Below, in pieces: positions 40,484 to 48,999 of a stretch of DNA of 62,241 nucleotides (position 1 is its first letter; the number at the start of each line of letters is the position of its first letter). Source of the stretch: Prevotella corporis DSM 18810 = JCM 8529 (GTDB taxonomy: Bacteria > Bacteroidota > Bacteroidia > Bacteroidales > Bacteroidaceae); contig NZ_AUME01000013.1 in NCBI RefSeq assembly GCF_000430525.1, positions 1 to 62,241 on the forward strand, read 5' to 3'. The position numbers were made by a program, and so were the translations under genes. The notes beneath the pieces are model-generated. The model was not told the DNA's origin. It did no database searches and saw nothing but the letters and a program-made list of their open reading frames with translations.

Positions 40484-43400
40484 CTACTTCTTCATCATTT
40501 CCCTTACGGCTCTTTCCAACTGTCGGTCGTAACCATTGAGATAATCTTCTGGCGTGTTATAGACCTCGACATCGGGATTGAGCTGCTTGTTCTCGGCAAA
40601 TTCGCCATTCATATCCTGGCAGCCGACTTGTGGAATGCCGAATACCATTCCATTGATGAGGGTCTCCCACCAAACGGCGGTCATGGTTCCGGCAACGGGT
40701 GCCCCGATGAGCTTTCCAATGTTCAATGCCTTGTAAATCTGTGGGAATCCCTGTCCGTTGCTGTAGTCGTCCTCACAAATCATGACGCACGAGGGCTTGT
40801 TCCATTTATTGAACGGGTCTGTTCCTATCAGCTTACCATGTGGGATAAATTTTTGATACTCCTTTCCACTCAGCAACGTGCAAAGGTCATCGTGCAGCCA
40901 TCCGCCACCATTGTGACGCTCGTCAACGATCACCGCATCCTTGACACGATTCTCGGCGCTGAGCAGTTCACTATAGACCGTGCGGAAACTTGGACTGTTC
41001 ATACCCTGTACGTGGACATAGGCGATGCGCCCGCCTGATATACTGTCAACAAAGGCTCTGTTGCGATCAACCCATCGTTTGTAGAGCAATTCCTGCTGCT
41101 GCCTTTTGCTGATGGCTTTCACTGTCACGTCGAAACGTTTCTTGGTGTTAGGATTATAGACAGACACCCGCACATGTTTGCCCGACTTTCCGTCCAACAC
41201 ATAATTATAATCCTTGCCTTTCAATATAGGCTCGCCATCGATTTTCTCGATGATACAACCTGCCTCAACTCCAGTTTTCTTCACTGCAAACGGACCACGC
41301 TTGATAATTTCCTCTATCTTCAGTCCATCGCCATCGTAGCCGTTGTCGTAGAACAAGCCGAGAACGGCCGTGTTAAGGCTCGGACCTTCGGGGTTGTACC
41401 GTGCCCCAGTGTGCGACGCATTCAACTCGCCGAGTAACTCGCCGAGCATGTCGCGGAAGTCGTAGTTGTTGTTTATATAAGGAAGGAATCGCTCATAAGT
41501 CTTACGATAACCAGCCCAATCAACTCCATGAAGATCTTCAACATAGAACTTGTCTGCCACCTGTTGCCAGATATGGTTGAAAATGTAGGCCCGTTCCTCA
41601 TAAGGCTTGTAATTGAAGCGTGCCTCGAAATCGACATTGCTTGCCGCATTCTTGGCAAGGTCTATTTTCTTGATACGTCTTTTCGAACACAGGTAGATGT
41701 TCTTGAATTTCTTATCGGCATCGAAAGAGCCGCTGCCCACATCCTTGAGCACGATTTCTGTCTTGCCTTCCTTTAAATCGTGTTTCCAAAGGTCGTAATC
41801 GCCTTCAAAAGCGGCCTGGTAATAGAGTGTGTCGCCCATAGGACTCAACATGGCATCACCAAGATGAGAGGAATTGGCTGTGATTCTGACTATACGGTCG
41901 CGACAGTTCTCCAAGTCGAATTTCAGGGGTTCAACCTCTTTCTTCTTGTTTTTGTCCTTTGCATTGTCCTTTTTCTTCTTGCCTGCTTTCTCCTTGGCTT
42001 CAGATTCGGCTTTCTTTGCCTCCTTCTCAGCTTCGTCGGCCAACTGCTTTTCCTCCTTGCTCATGCGGAAACGGTCGTAGGCATCGATGTCGAAGAACAT
42101 GAGGTAAACGTCGGCCTCTGCGCCCCAGCTTCCATGACTGCGATAACCAGCGCGATCGCTGAAGAAGAGCATCGCCTTGCCACCTAAAGCCCACTTGGCA
42201 TATCCGTCATTGTATCCACTTTGAGTAAGGTTGTAAGGCTTCACCTTTCCTGTGGCATCCACCAACGAAACATCAGGATTATTCCAACCGGCATTGCCCA
42301 TATAAGGCACAAGTAGCCACCGACTGTCGGGACTCCATGAGAACCAGATATCCCCATCCTGATAAGAGTAAAGGTCGTTGCCATCGGTTGCCTTGATGAC
42401 ACTCTTGTTCTTGATGTCCATTACACACAAGGCTGAACGATTCTCATAATAGGCGATCTTCTTTCCGTCGGGACTATATTTCGGCATCTGTGAAGTCTGA
42501 TTGGTGTTTGTCAGTCGTTCCTCAACCAAATCCGTAGCATAAGTGAAATTCTTCTCTGAGCTATTCTTTATCTTAGTCTGGTAGATTTGCCACAGTCCGT
42601 TCCGCTCTGCCCCATAGACAATACTCTTGCCATCGGGCGATATGTCGATGTCGCGTTCCTGTTCTGGTGTATCGGTAATCTGTTTGGTGGTCTTGTAGTC
42701 TATTGAGGTCACATACACGTCACCATGAAGAACAAAGGCGATTTCCTTTCCGTTAGGCGACACCTTTATCTCTGTTGCGCCAGAAGATCGTATCTGACGT
42801 TCGAGCGTTGGGGCAATCTGGTCGGTCGTGATGGTGATGTTTACCTTCTTCGGCTCTGATCCGTCTTTGATTGTATAGATTTCTCCATCGTAGCTATAGC
42901 AGAGTGTTCCATTGCTGGCTGCGGTGAGGAACCGAACGGGATTGTTCTTGTGGTGGGTCAACTGCACTTTTCCTGAGCCGTCTATGTTCCGTTTATAGAC
43001 GTTGAACGTGCCGTCCTCCTCACTCAGATAGTAATAAGAGTCTGAACCGTTGGCCCAAACTGGAGTACGATCCTCTCCGTTGAAATCGGTTAGTTTCCTG
43101 TAATTTCCTTTGCTATAGAGCCATATATCACGTGTAATCGGTGAACGGTGGTGTTTGCGGAATTTATCCTCATAGCCTTTTTGGTCGTGATACAGAATAT
43201 CGCCGTTTCCATTGATACTGGCATCAAGCATAGGCATTGGTGTGAACAGGCGCGGTCTTGTTCCTTCCGTGCTCACTTCGTAAGTCTGTGGGAATGAGTT
43301 GGACGCAAAGAAGATTGATTTTGCCGTAGGCATGACAGCCGAAGAGAACAACACATGCGTGTCATCGGTGAATGCCATCGGCAGCTCGTCGCCACTATTA

Positions 43401-43711
43401 GTTGTCAAACGCTTGGGAGCGCCTCCATCTTTGCCCATCAGATAGATGTCCAAACTTCCCTCACGTGAGGAGGCAAAGGCTATTTTCTGTCCGTCAGGAC
43501 TCCACACTGGATAAGCATCGTAGGCCGGATTGGTGGTCAGTTGTCGCGCACTGCCACCATTTACGGGAACGGTGAAGATATCACCCTTATACGAAAACGC
43601 AATCGTTTGTCCATCAGGCGAGATGGCACTAAACCTCATCCACAGGGGATTATTGTCTGCTGATGCAGAAAGAGAGAGTCCTAATAGGACGGTAGCTAAT
43701 ATCTTTTTCAT
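40484..43711 (-). CDS. Tricorn-like S41 family peptidase with N-terminal propeller
   Basis: A large exported protease, 1075 residues from the start MKKILATVLLGLSLSASADN (43711). An ATG at 43735 is excluded because the promoter lies there. The signal peptide is residues 1-18. PD40-type propeller repeats follow (for example SPDGQTIAFSYKGDIF, SPDGKKIAYYENRSALC), then a Lys/Glu-rich linker, a PDZ-like domain (GVEAGCIIEKIDGEPIL), and the S41 core. The Ser in EDDYSNGQGFPQ is the likely nucleophile. Such proteins degrade peptides in the periplasm or outside the cell. Confidence 0.9.
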   Translation of the reverse strand: MKKILATVLLGLSLSASADNNPLWMRFSAISPDGQTIAFSYKGDIFTVPVNGGSARQLTTNPAYDAYPVWSPDGQKIAFASSREGSLDIYLMGKDGGAPKRLTTNSGDELPMAFTDDTHVLFSSAVMPTAKSIFFASNSFPQTYEVSTEGTRPRLFTPMPMLDASINGNGDILYHDQKGYEDKFRKHHRSPITRDIWLYSKGNYRKLTDFNGEDRTPVWANGSDSYYYLSEEDGTFNVYKRNIDGSGKVQLTHHKNNPVRFLTAASNGTLCYSYDGEIYTIKDGSEPKKVNITITTDQIAPTLERQIRSSGATEIKVSPNGKEIAFVLHGDVYVTSIDYKTTKQITDTPEQERDIDISPDGKSIVYGAERNGLWQIYQTKIKNSSEKNFTYATDLVEERLTNTNQTSQMPKYSPDGKKIAYYENRSALCVMDIKNKSVIKATDGNDLYSYQDGDIWFSWSPDSRWLLVPYMGNAGWNNPDVSLVDATGKVKPYNLTQSGYNDGYAKWALGGKAMLFFSDRAGYRSHGSWGAEADVYLMFFDIDAYDRFRMSKEEKQLADEAEKEAKKAESEAKEKAGKKKKDNAKDKNKKKEVEPLKFDLENCRDRIVRITANSSHLGDAMLSPMGDTLYYQAAFEGDYDLWKHDLKEGKTEIVLKDVGSGSFDADKKFKNIYLCSKRRIKKIDLAKNAASNVDFEARFNYKPYEERAYIFNHIWQQVADKFYVEDLHGVDWAGYRKTYERFLPYINNNYDFRDMLGELLGELNASHTGARYNPEGPSLNTAVLGLFYDNGYDGDGLKIEEIIKRGPFAVKKTGVEAGCIIEKIDGEPILKGKDYNYVLDGKSGKHVRVSVYNPNTKKRFDVTVKAISKRQQQELLYKRWVDRNRAFVDSISGGRIAYVHVQGMNSPSFRTVYSELLSAENRVKDAVIVDERHNGGGWLHDDLCTLLSGKEYQKFIPHGKLIGTDPFNKWNKPSCVMICEDDYSNGQGFPQIYKALNIGKLIGAPVAGTMTAVWWETLINGMVFGIPQVGCQDMNGEFAENKQLNPDVEVYNTPEDYLNGYDRQLERAVREMMKK

Positions 43712-43732
43712 CGTGATAGATTTTTTCTTGTG

Positions 43733-43740
43733 CAAAAATA
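43733..43740 (-). promoter_or_regulatory. Promoter -7 element of the S41 peptidase gene
   Basis: The minus strand reads TATTTTTG, an exact TAnnTTTG. It fixes the coding start at 43711 and gives a leader of about 15-20 bases. Confidence 0.7.
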
Positions 43741-43853
43741 AATAAAAATATCGACAACTTATATTTTATTCGAAAAAAAATCACAGCACGCTGGCCGTAA
43801 ATGAGTCAGGGGCATTTCTCCATTCAGGTACGAATCACAGATGGGAAACTGAC

Positions 43854-45656
43854 TTATACCTTGGAATTGTATATTGAAGCGGTTTGCAGGCGGAGCCATT
43901 CTTTCTCCTCATCGTCAAGATATGGCGAAAGTTCGCTATAGACGCGTTGATGATAGCTATCCAACCACTGAATTTCCTCTTCGGTGAGCAAGGTGAAATC
44001 TATGGGGACAGTGTCAATTGGTGCAAGGGTCAGTGGCTCAAACTGAAGGAAATCGCCAAAGGCGGTGCTCATGTAAGACTTGATGAGCATGGTATTTTCT
44101 ATCCGCACACCAAATTTTCCTTCCAGATAGATGCCCGGTTCATTGGTGACAGTCATGCCGGCAAGCAACGGAGCAGCTCGCCATTCCATCCGAATCTGAT
44201 GAGGTCCCTCATGAACATTGAGGTAGCTCCCTACCCCATGTCCAGTACCATGCATAAAGTTGAATCCTTCGCGCCACATTGTCTGACGTGCGAAGGCGTC
44301 AATCTGTGATCCGCAAGCGCCAGAGGGGAACTTACACATATCCAACTGTATGTGCCCTTTCAGCACAAGTGTATAAATCTTACGTTGTTCATCGGTAACC
44401 GGCCCAAGCGCAATGGTGCGAGTGATATCCGTTGTTCCATCCATATATTGCGCACCACTATCTATGAGCACCAGACCATGTGGTTCTACCACTACGTCCG
44501 TTTCGGGAGTGGCCTCGTAATGCACAATAGCGCCATGTGCCTCGTAGCCAACTATCGTGTCGAACGATATGCCCTTGAAGAGCGGCTGTTCAGCCCGAAG
44601 AGAGGTAAGTTTCTTATCGAGCGACATTTCAGTCTGTCCTCCGAGCTCAACCGCTGGCCTTAACCACTTCAGGAACTTCACCATCGCTACCCCGTCACGC
44701 ACCATCGCATTATGAAAGCCTGCGATTTCCTGTGCATTCTTCACCGCTTTCATTGCGGGGATGGGCGATTTCCCAATGATATGTTCCTCTATGCGATCAG
44801 CGTGGAAGATATTCTCATTCAGTTGGTCAGCATCCAGCAGAATATTGCGCTCGTCATAGGCAGCCATACCTTGCAAAACCTCATGATAGGGGGCAACTCC
44901 CACCCCTTCAGCACGCAGGTAATCCGTAATTTCAGGTGTGATTTTTTCCAAATTTATGTAAAGGGTTGCTTTGTGCTGAGTGATGACAAGGTAAGAGACA
45001 AAGACGGGATTGCAATGCACGTCTGATCCTCTGAGATTCAGCGTCCAAGCAATATCATCGAGCGCCGTAACCACCATTCCTTCAGCGCCCTGCCCCTGCA
45101 AGGCCTTGCGAATCCTTTGTAACTTTGAGGCAGCCGTCTCACCAGCATATTTCAAAGGCTGTATCACGACTTTATCCATTGGCAATGAAGGGCGGTCGGT
45201 CCAAATTTCTTCCAATGGGTCAAAATCTGTTCGCAGCGAATAATCGCCCATCTTCTCTAAAGACAGTTTCAAGTCCGTAACAAACGAGTGGGAGCAGACC
45301 CATCCATCAACGCCGACGATCTCCCCTCCCACCGCTTTCAACTCTTCGGAAAGCCATTCGCTGACAGAGGGTGTTCCTGCCACGCGCTCTTTCATCAGCA
45401 CAAATTCCGTTTCAGCCACCTGTTTCGCAGCAGCGATGAAATAACGTGAGTCGGTCCACAAGGCAGCACTGTCCAGCGTGACAACGGCCGTACCTGCAGA
45501 GCCATCGAATCCTGAAATCCATTCGCGCCCTTTCCAGTGGTCGGGTACATATTCTCCCAGATGTGGATCAGTACTTGGAAAAACAAAGGCCGCCAAGCCT
45601 TCTCTTCTCATTATTTGACGCAATGCCAATAATCTCTCGTTGATGTTATTTTTCAT
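43854..45656 (-). CDS. Xaa-Pro aminopeptidase (M24B family)
   Basis: Cytoplasmic metallopeptidase that removes an N-terminal residue before proline. It has 600 residues from MKNNINERLLALRQIMRREG. Two creatinase-like N-terminal domains precede the pita-bread catalytic domain. Metal ligands are seen in LIDSGAQYMDGTTDITRT, GTGHGVGSYLNVHEGP and NEPGIYLEGKFGVRIEN. An upstream in-frame ATG (45683) overlaps the promoter and is not used. The gene is divergent from mdh. Confidence 0.94.
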   Translation of the reverse strand: MKNNINERLLALRQIMRREGLAAFVFPSTDPHLGEYVPDHWKGREWISGFDGSAGTAVVTLDSAALWTDSRYFIAAAKQVAETEFVLMKERVAGTPSVSEWLSEELKAVGGEIVGVDGWVCSHSFVTDLKLSLEKMGDYSLRTDFDPLEEIWTDRPSLPMDKVVIQPLKYAGETAASKLQRIRKALQGQGAEGMVVTALDDIAWTLNLRGSDVHCNPVFVSYLVITQHKATLYINLEKITPEITDYLRAEGVGVAPYHEVLQGMAAYDERNILLDADQLNENIFHADRIEEHIIGKSPIPAMKAVKNAQEIAGFHNAMVRDGVAMVKFLKWLRPAVELGGQTEMSLDKKLTSLRAEQPLFKGISFDTIVGYEAHGAIVHYEATPETDVVVEPHGLVLIDSGAQYMDGTTDITRTIALGPVTDEQRKIYTLVLKGHIQLDMCKFPSGACGSQIDAFARQTMWREGFNFMHGTGHGVGSYLNVHEGPHQIRMEWRAAPLLAGMTVTNEPGIYLEGKFGVRIENTMLIKSYMSTAFGDFLQFEPLTLAPIDTVPIDFTLLTEEEIQWLDSYHQRVYSELSPYLDDEEKEWLRLQTASIYNSKV

Positions 45657-45680
45657 TCCTTTCGTGTTTCTTTGATGTAG

Positions 45681-45688
45681 CAAAGATA
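45681..45688 (-). promoter_or_regulatory. Promoter -7 element of the Xaa-Pro aminopeptidase gene
   Basis: The minus strand reads TATCTTTG. The transcript would start about 20 bases before the chosen ATG. The 340-base gap to mdh otherwise holds only the mdh promoter and AT-rich sequence. Confidence 0.75.
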
Positions 45689-45927
45689 AAAAAAAATATT
45701 CATTTCCAATTATCGAAGGTAAAGTTTCATGAACAAAGCGATAGAATTAGACCATGAGGATAAGCACCAGTTCATCAAGCTGGAATAATTATCGTTCAAC
45801 CTCACTTCAACTCTCGTTAGTTCATTAATTTCCAAGTATTTGCCCATTTCAGACAAAAAAAATGATCTTTTTGCATAAAATAACAAATAACAACCAAAAT
45901 AAATGCTAATGTTCGCTTAAATTTCCG

Positions 45928-45935
45928 TAATTTTG
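45928..45935 (+). promoter_or_regulatory. Promoter -7 element of mdh
   Basis: The plus strand reads TAATTTTG, 59 bases before the mdh ATG, giving a leader of about 55 bases. Confidence 0.65.
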
Positions 45936-45994
45936 CGGTTAGAAAAAAAGATAAGGATAATTTTAATATTTCATTTTAATATAAGTAAACAATT

Positions 45995-46987
45995 ATGTCA
46001 TTTTTAACAAACGAGAAACTCGTTATCGTCGGTGCTGGCGGTATGATTGGTTCCAACATGGCACAGAGCGTACTCACACTCGGTCTTACTCCTAACGTAT
46101 GCCTTTACGATATCTTCGAGCCAGGTCTCCACGGTGTAGCCAACGAAATCGCACAGTGCGGTTTCCCAGGTGCGAACATTACTTGGACAACTAACCCTGA
46201 AGAAGCATTCACAGGTGCTAAATATATCATCTCTTCCGGTGGTGCACCACGCAAAGAGGGTATGACCCGCGAGGACCTTTTGAAAGGCAACTGCAAGATT
46301 GCCGCTGAGTTCGGTGAGAACATCAAGAAGTATTGCCCAGAGGTTAAGTTCGTTGTCGTAATCTTCAACCCTGCAGATGTGACAGCGTTGACTGCGCTTA
46401 TCCACTCTGGTTTGAAACCTAACCAACTCACATCGTTGGCAGCACTCGACTCTACCCGTCTCCAGCAGGCATTGGCATTAGAGTTCGGCGTACAGCAAGA
46501 CAAGGTAACAGGTGCTCACACTTACGGTGGTCACGGAGAGCAGATGGCTGTATTTGCATCAAAGGTAAAGATAGATGGCAAACCGCTTTCGGAAATGAAT
46601 CTGGCAGCAGATCGTTGGGAAGAAATCAAGCATAGCACCATACAGGGTGGCTCGGCAATCATCAAACTCCGTGGACGCAGCTCCTTCCAGAGCCCTGCAC
46701 ACAACGCAGTGAAGATGATCGAGGCTGCTATGGGTGGCGAGAAGTTCACTTTGCCAGCTGGTTGCTATGTCAACGACGATAAACTCGGATTCAAAAACGT
46801 CATGATGGCCATGCCAACAACCATCGATGCTACAGGTGTTCACTATGAGGCTCCAACAGGCACTGCCGAGGAAATGGCATCGCTCAAAGCGTCCTACGAG
46901 CATCTCTGCAAGATGCGCGACGAAATCATTGAGCTTGGCATTGTCCCAGCCGTTGCAGATTGGAAGAAAGACAACGCAAACCTCTAA
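45995..46987 (+). CDS. mdh: Malate dehydrogenase
   Basis: NAD-dependent conversion between malate and oxaloacetate, used by Bacteroidales in the reductive path to fumarate and succinate. It has 330 residues. The dinucleotide-binding motif is VIVGAGGMIGSNM (10-22), the substrate loop is GGAPRKEGMTRED, and the catalytic His lies in GAHTYGGHGEQMAVF. It is a single-gene unit with a promoter upstream and a terminator at 47052-47086. Confidence 0.95.
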   Translation: MSFLTNEKLVIVGAGGMIGSNMAQSVLTLGLTPNVCLYDIFEPGLHGVANEIAQCGFPGANITWTTNPEEAFTGAKYIISSGGAPRKEGMTREDLLKGNCKIAAEFGENIKKYCPEVKFVVVIFNPADVTALTALIHSGLKPNQLTSLAALDSTRLQQALALEFGVQQDKVTGAHTYGGHGEQMAVFASKVKIDGKPLSEMNLAADRWEEIKHSTIQGGSAIIKLRGRSSFQSPAHNAVKMIEAAMGGEKFTLPAGCYVNDDKLGFKNVMMAMPTTIDATGVHYEAPTGTAEEMASLKASYEHLCKMRDEIIELGIVPAVADWKKDNANL

Positions 46988-47051
46988 TCTTAGAATATCC
47001 CGTTCCACACCATCAGCACTTTCGCTCTTGGTCAGACGAGAAATCATATCA

Positions 47052-47086
47052 AAAGGAAATGTCATCGGATTGGCATTTCCTTTTTT
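47052..47086 (+). terminator. Intrinsic terminator of mdh
   Basis: The perfect stem AAAGGAAATG / CATTTCCTTT (47052-47061 and 47074-47083) is followed by further T. It is 65 bases beyond the mdh stop. Confidence 0.9.
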
Positions 47087-47222
47087 GTGCCTCCTATCCG
47101 ACATCAATCTGAACTAAGCTTACCGACCGAAAAACATTCACGAGAATTATGCAAAACAAATAGGAACAAAACTGTGTATTTTTTCCTTTTCATACATAGA
47201 ACATCATCGGTGATGAAATTAT

Positions 47223-47258
47223 TTTTTTGCACAAAACATCTATTTTTTGTGCAAAAAA
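47223..47258 (+). promoter_or_regulatory. Perfect 14-bp palindrome abutting the FadL-type promoter
   Basis: TTTTTTGCACAAAA (47223-47236) and TTTTGTGCAAAAAA (47245-47258) are exact reverse complements with 8 bases between. The right arm ends directly before the TTTG -33 box (47259). A dimeric regulator could bind here, either as repressor or activator. Confidence 0.6.
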
Positions 47259-47289
47259 TTTGAAAAATCAGACAATTTATTTACCTTTG
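47259..47289 (+). promoter_or_regulatory. Promoter of the FadL-type outer-membrane protein
   Basis: TTTG (47259-47262), 19 bases, TACCTTTG (47282-47289). Both boxes and spacing match the Bacteroidetes consensus. It fixes the start codon at 47329 rather than the earlier in-frame ATG at 47227. Confidence 0.82.
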
Positions 47290-47328
47290 CGCCCAATTTT
47301 ACAAGTATTTACATTTTATATCTATCTG

Positions 47329-48864
47329 ATGAAGAAAAAAAATTGCGCCATTTTAGCTCTTTGTTTGAGCATGGCGACCATTGGAAAAGCCGGTGGGTTT
47401 CTTACTAACACAAACCACAACATTGCTTTCAATCGTAACTTCGCCCGCGTCGGTACCATTGGTATTGACGGAGTGTATTCTAATCCAGCTGGAGTGGCTT
47501 TTCTGAGCAACGGATTCCACCTGTCGCTCAACGTGCAGAATGTCTTCCAAACAAGGGAAATACTGTCGGGAATAAATGTTCCGTCATTTCAGGGAACACC
47601 ATTCTACCAGCCTTTCAAACTGAACGGAGGCGACGAAAACGGCATGAAATTCTACAAAGGCAAGACATCAGTGCCTATCCTACCATCGTTCCAAGCTGCC
47701 TACAATTTCGATAAATGGGGATTTCAGGCAGGATTTGCCATCTATGGTGGGGGCGGTAAAGCCACCTTCAACGACGGCCTGCCCAGCTTTGAGCGTACCA
47801 TTGCCATGGTTCCCGCCATGCTGACGGCACAGGGGCTGACCACTGCCGACAAGGCAGCTTACAGCTTCAGCAGCTACATGGACGGACAGCAGTTTGCTTT
47901 CGGACTACAGTTAGGTGCTACCTACAAGTTCAACGAGCACCTATCAGCCTATGCTGGTGCGCGCTTCAACTACATCTACAATAAATATCAAGGAAACATT
48001 CTCGACATCTCAGCCAACATCAACGGAACTGACCAAAACCTATTCAGTTTCTTCGAGACCAAGGCAAAAGGATATCAACAACTGGCAACCCTCTACACCA
48101 CAAAAGCCGATGAGGCGACGACACCCGAAGAGAAGGCCACCTATCTGGAAACAGCCAAAAAGTGCGAGATTGGAGCCGAGAAGATGAATAAGGCGAAAGA
48201 GCAGTTCAAGGACAAGGAACTCGACTGCACACAACGCGGATGGGGCATCACGCCAGTGCTTGGCATCGACTACAAGACAGGTAGATGGAACTTTGGTGCA
48301 CGCTACGAGTTCACTACGAAATTCAACATTGAGAATCATACCAAGCGCGACGACACTCATCAGTTTGAAAATGGCGTAAACACTCCTAACGACATTCCGG
48401 GCATTCTTGCCGTTGGCGCACAGTACGAGATACTGAAGAATCTCCGCGTCATGGCGAGTATGCACTATTTCTTCGACAAGGATGCTCGCATGGACCGAAA
48501 CAAGCAGCGTTACCTCAGTGGCAACACAAGGGAATACCTTGCAGGTGTTGAATGGGACATCACTCCGGCAATAACAGTCAGCGCAGGCGGACAACGCACG
48601 AAATACGGACTGGGCGACGGGAAATATCTGTCCGACCTGAGCTTTGTCACCAGCAGCTACAGCCTTGGATTCGGAGCAAAGGTTAAAGTGGCGAAGAACA
48701 TGAGGCTGAACGTGGCTTACTTCTTCACCAACTACGAGCATTTCAAGAAGGAGTACGAAGCACAGATGCCTACGGCAGATGGGCAAGCCATCACCGTGAA
48801 GAACACCGATGACTTCACCCGTACCAGCAAGGTGTTTGGCGTAGGACTCGACATCGACTTTTAA
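47329..48864 (+). CDS. Outer-membrane transport protein, OmpP1/FadL family
   Basis: Beta-barrel channel for hydrophobic compounds, 511 residues. The N terminus MKKKNCAILALCLSMATIGK is a signal peptide, probably cut after KAG. The family sequence GGFLTNTNHNIAFNRNFARV and the motif GIDGVYSNPAGVAFLSNG follow. A coiled, Lys/Glu-rich stretch at ~240-300 is an insertion within the barrel. The C terminus ends in an aromatic-hydrophobic strand (VFGVGLDIDF), as outer-membrane proteins do. Substrate is unknown. Confidence 0.88.
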   Translation: MKKKNCAILALCLSMATIGKAGGFLTNTNHNIAFNRNFARVGTIGIDGVYSNPAGVAFLSNGFHLSLNVQNVFQTREILSGINVPSFQGTPFYQPFKLNGGDENGMKFYKGKTSVPILPSFQAAYNFDKWGFQAGFAIYGGGGKATFNDGLPSFERTIAMVPAMLTAQGLTTADKAAYSFSSYMDGQQFAFGLQLGATYKFNEHLSAYAGARFNYIYNKYQGNILDISANINGTDQNLFSFFETKAKGYQQLATLYTTKADEATTPEEKATYLETAKKCEIGAEKMNKAKEQFKDKELDCTQRGWGITPVLGIDYKTGRWNFGARYEFTTKFNIENHTKRDDTHQFENGVNTPNDIPGILAVGAQYEILKNLRVMASMHYFFDKDARMDRNKQRYLSGNTREYLAGVEWDITPAITVSAGGQRTKYGLGDGKYLSDLSFVTSSYSLGFGAKVKVAKNMRLNVAYFFTNYEHFKKEYEAQMPTADGQAITVKNTDDFTRTSKVFGVGLDIDF

Positions 48865-48873
48865 ACAGAATGA

Positions 48874-48957
48874 GCAAAGGTGACCTATCACCGTGTAAAA
48901 GGTCACCTCTCACACAGCAAAAGCTCACCTTTCGCAATGTGAAGGGTGAGCTTTTGC
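48874..48957. repeat. Dispersed palindromic repeat, copy 2 (two nested palindromes)
   Basis: Two palindromes in tandem: AGGTGACCT / AGGTCACCT (48878-48886, 48900-48908) and the perfect 13-bp GCAAAAGCTCACC / GGTGAGCTTTTGC (48917-48929, 48945-48957). It lies between the convergent ends of the FadL-type gene and priA, so it may also act as a two-way terminator, though no strong T run follows. Confidence 0.7.
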
Positions 48958-48999
48958 ATATCGAATCGAAATCTGTCGAAATCACTATACTACCAACCG

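Noticed and set aside
46559..47107. A 182-residue minus-strand frame
   Set aside because: It is antisense to mdh and passes through the mdh terminator.
48040..48906. A 288-residue minus-strand frame
   Set aside because: It is the reverse shadow of the FadL-type gene, which has a signal peptide, promoter and family match.
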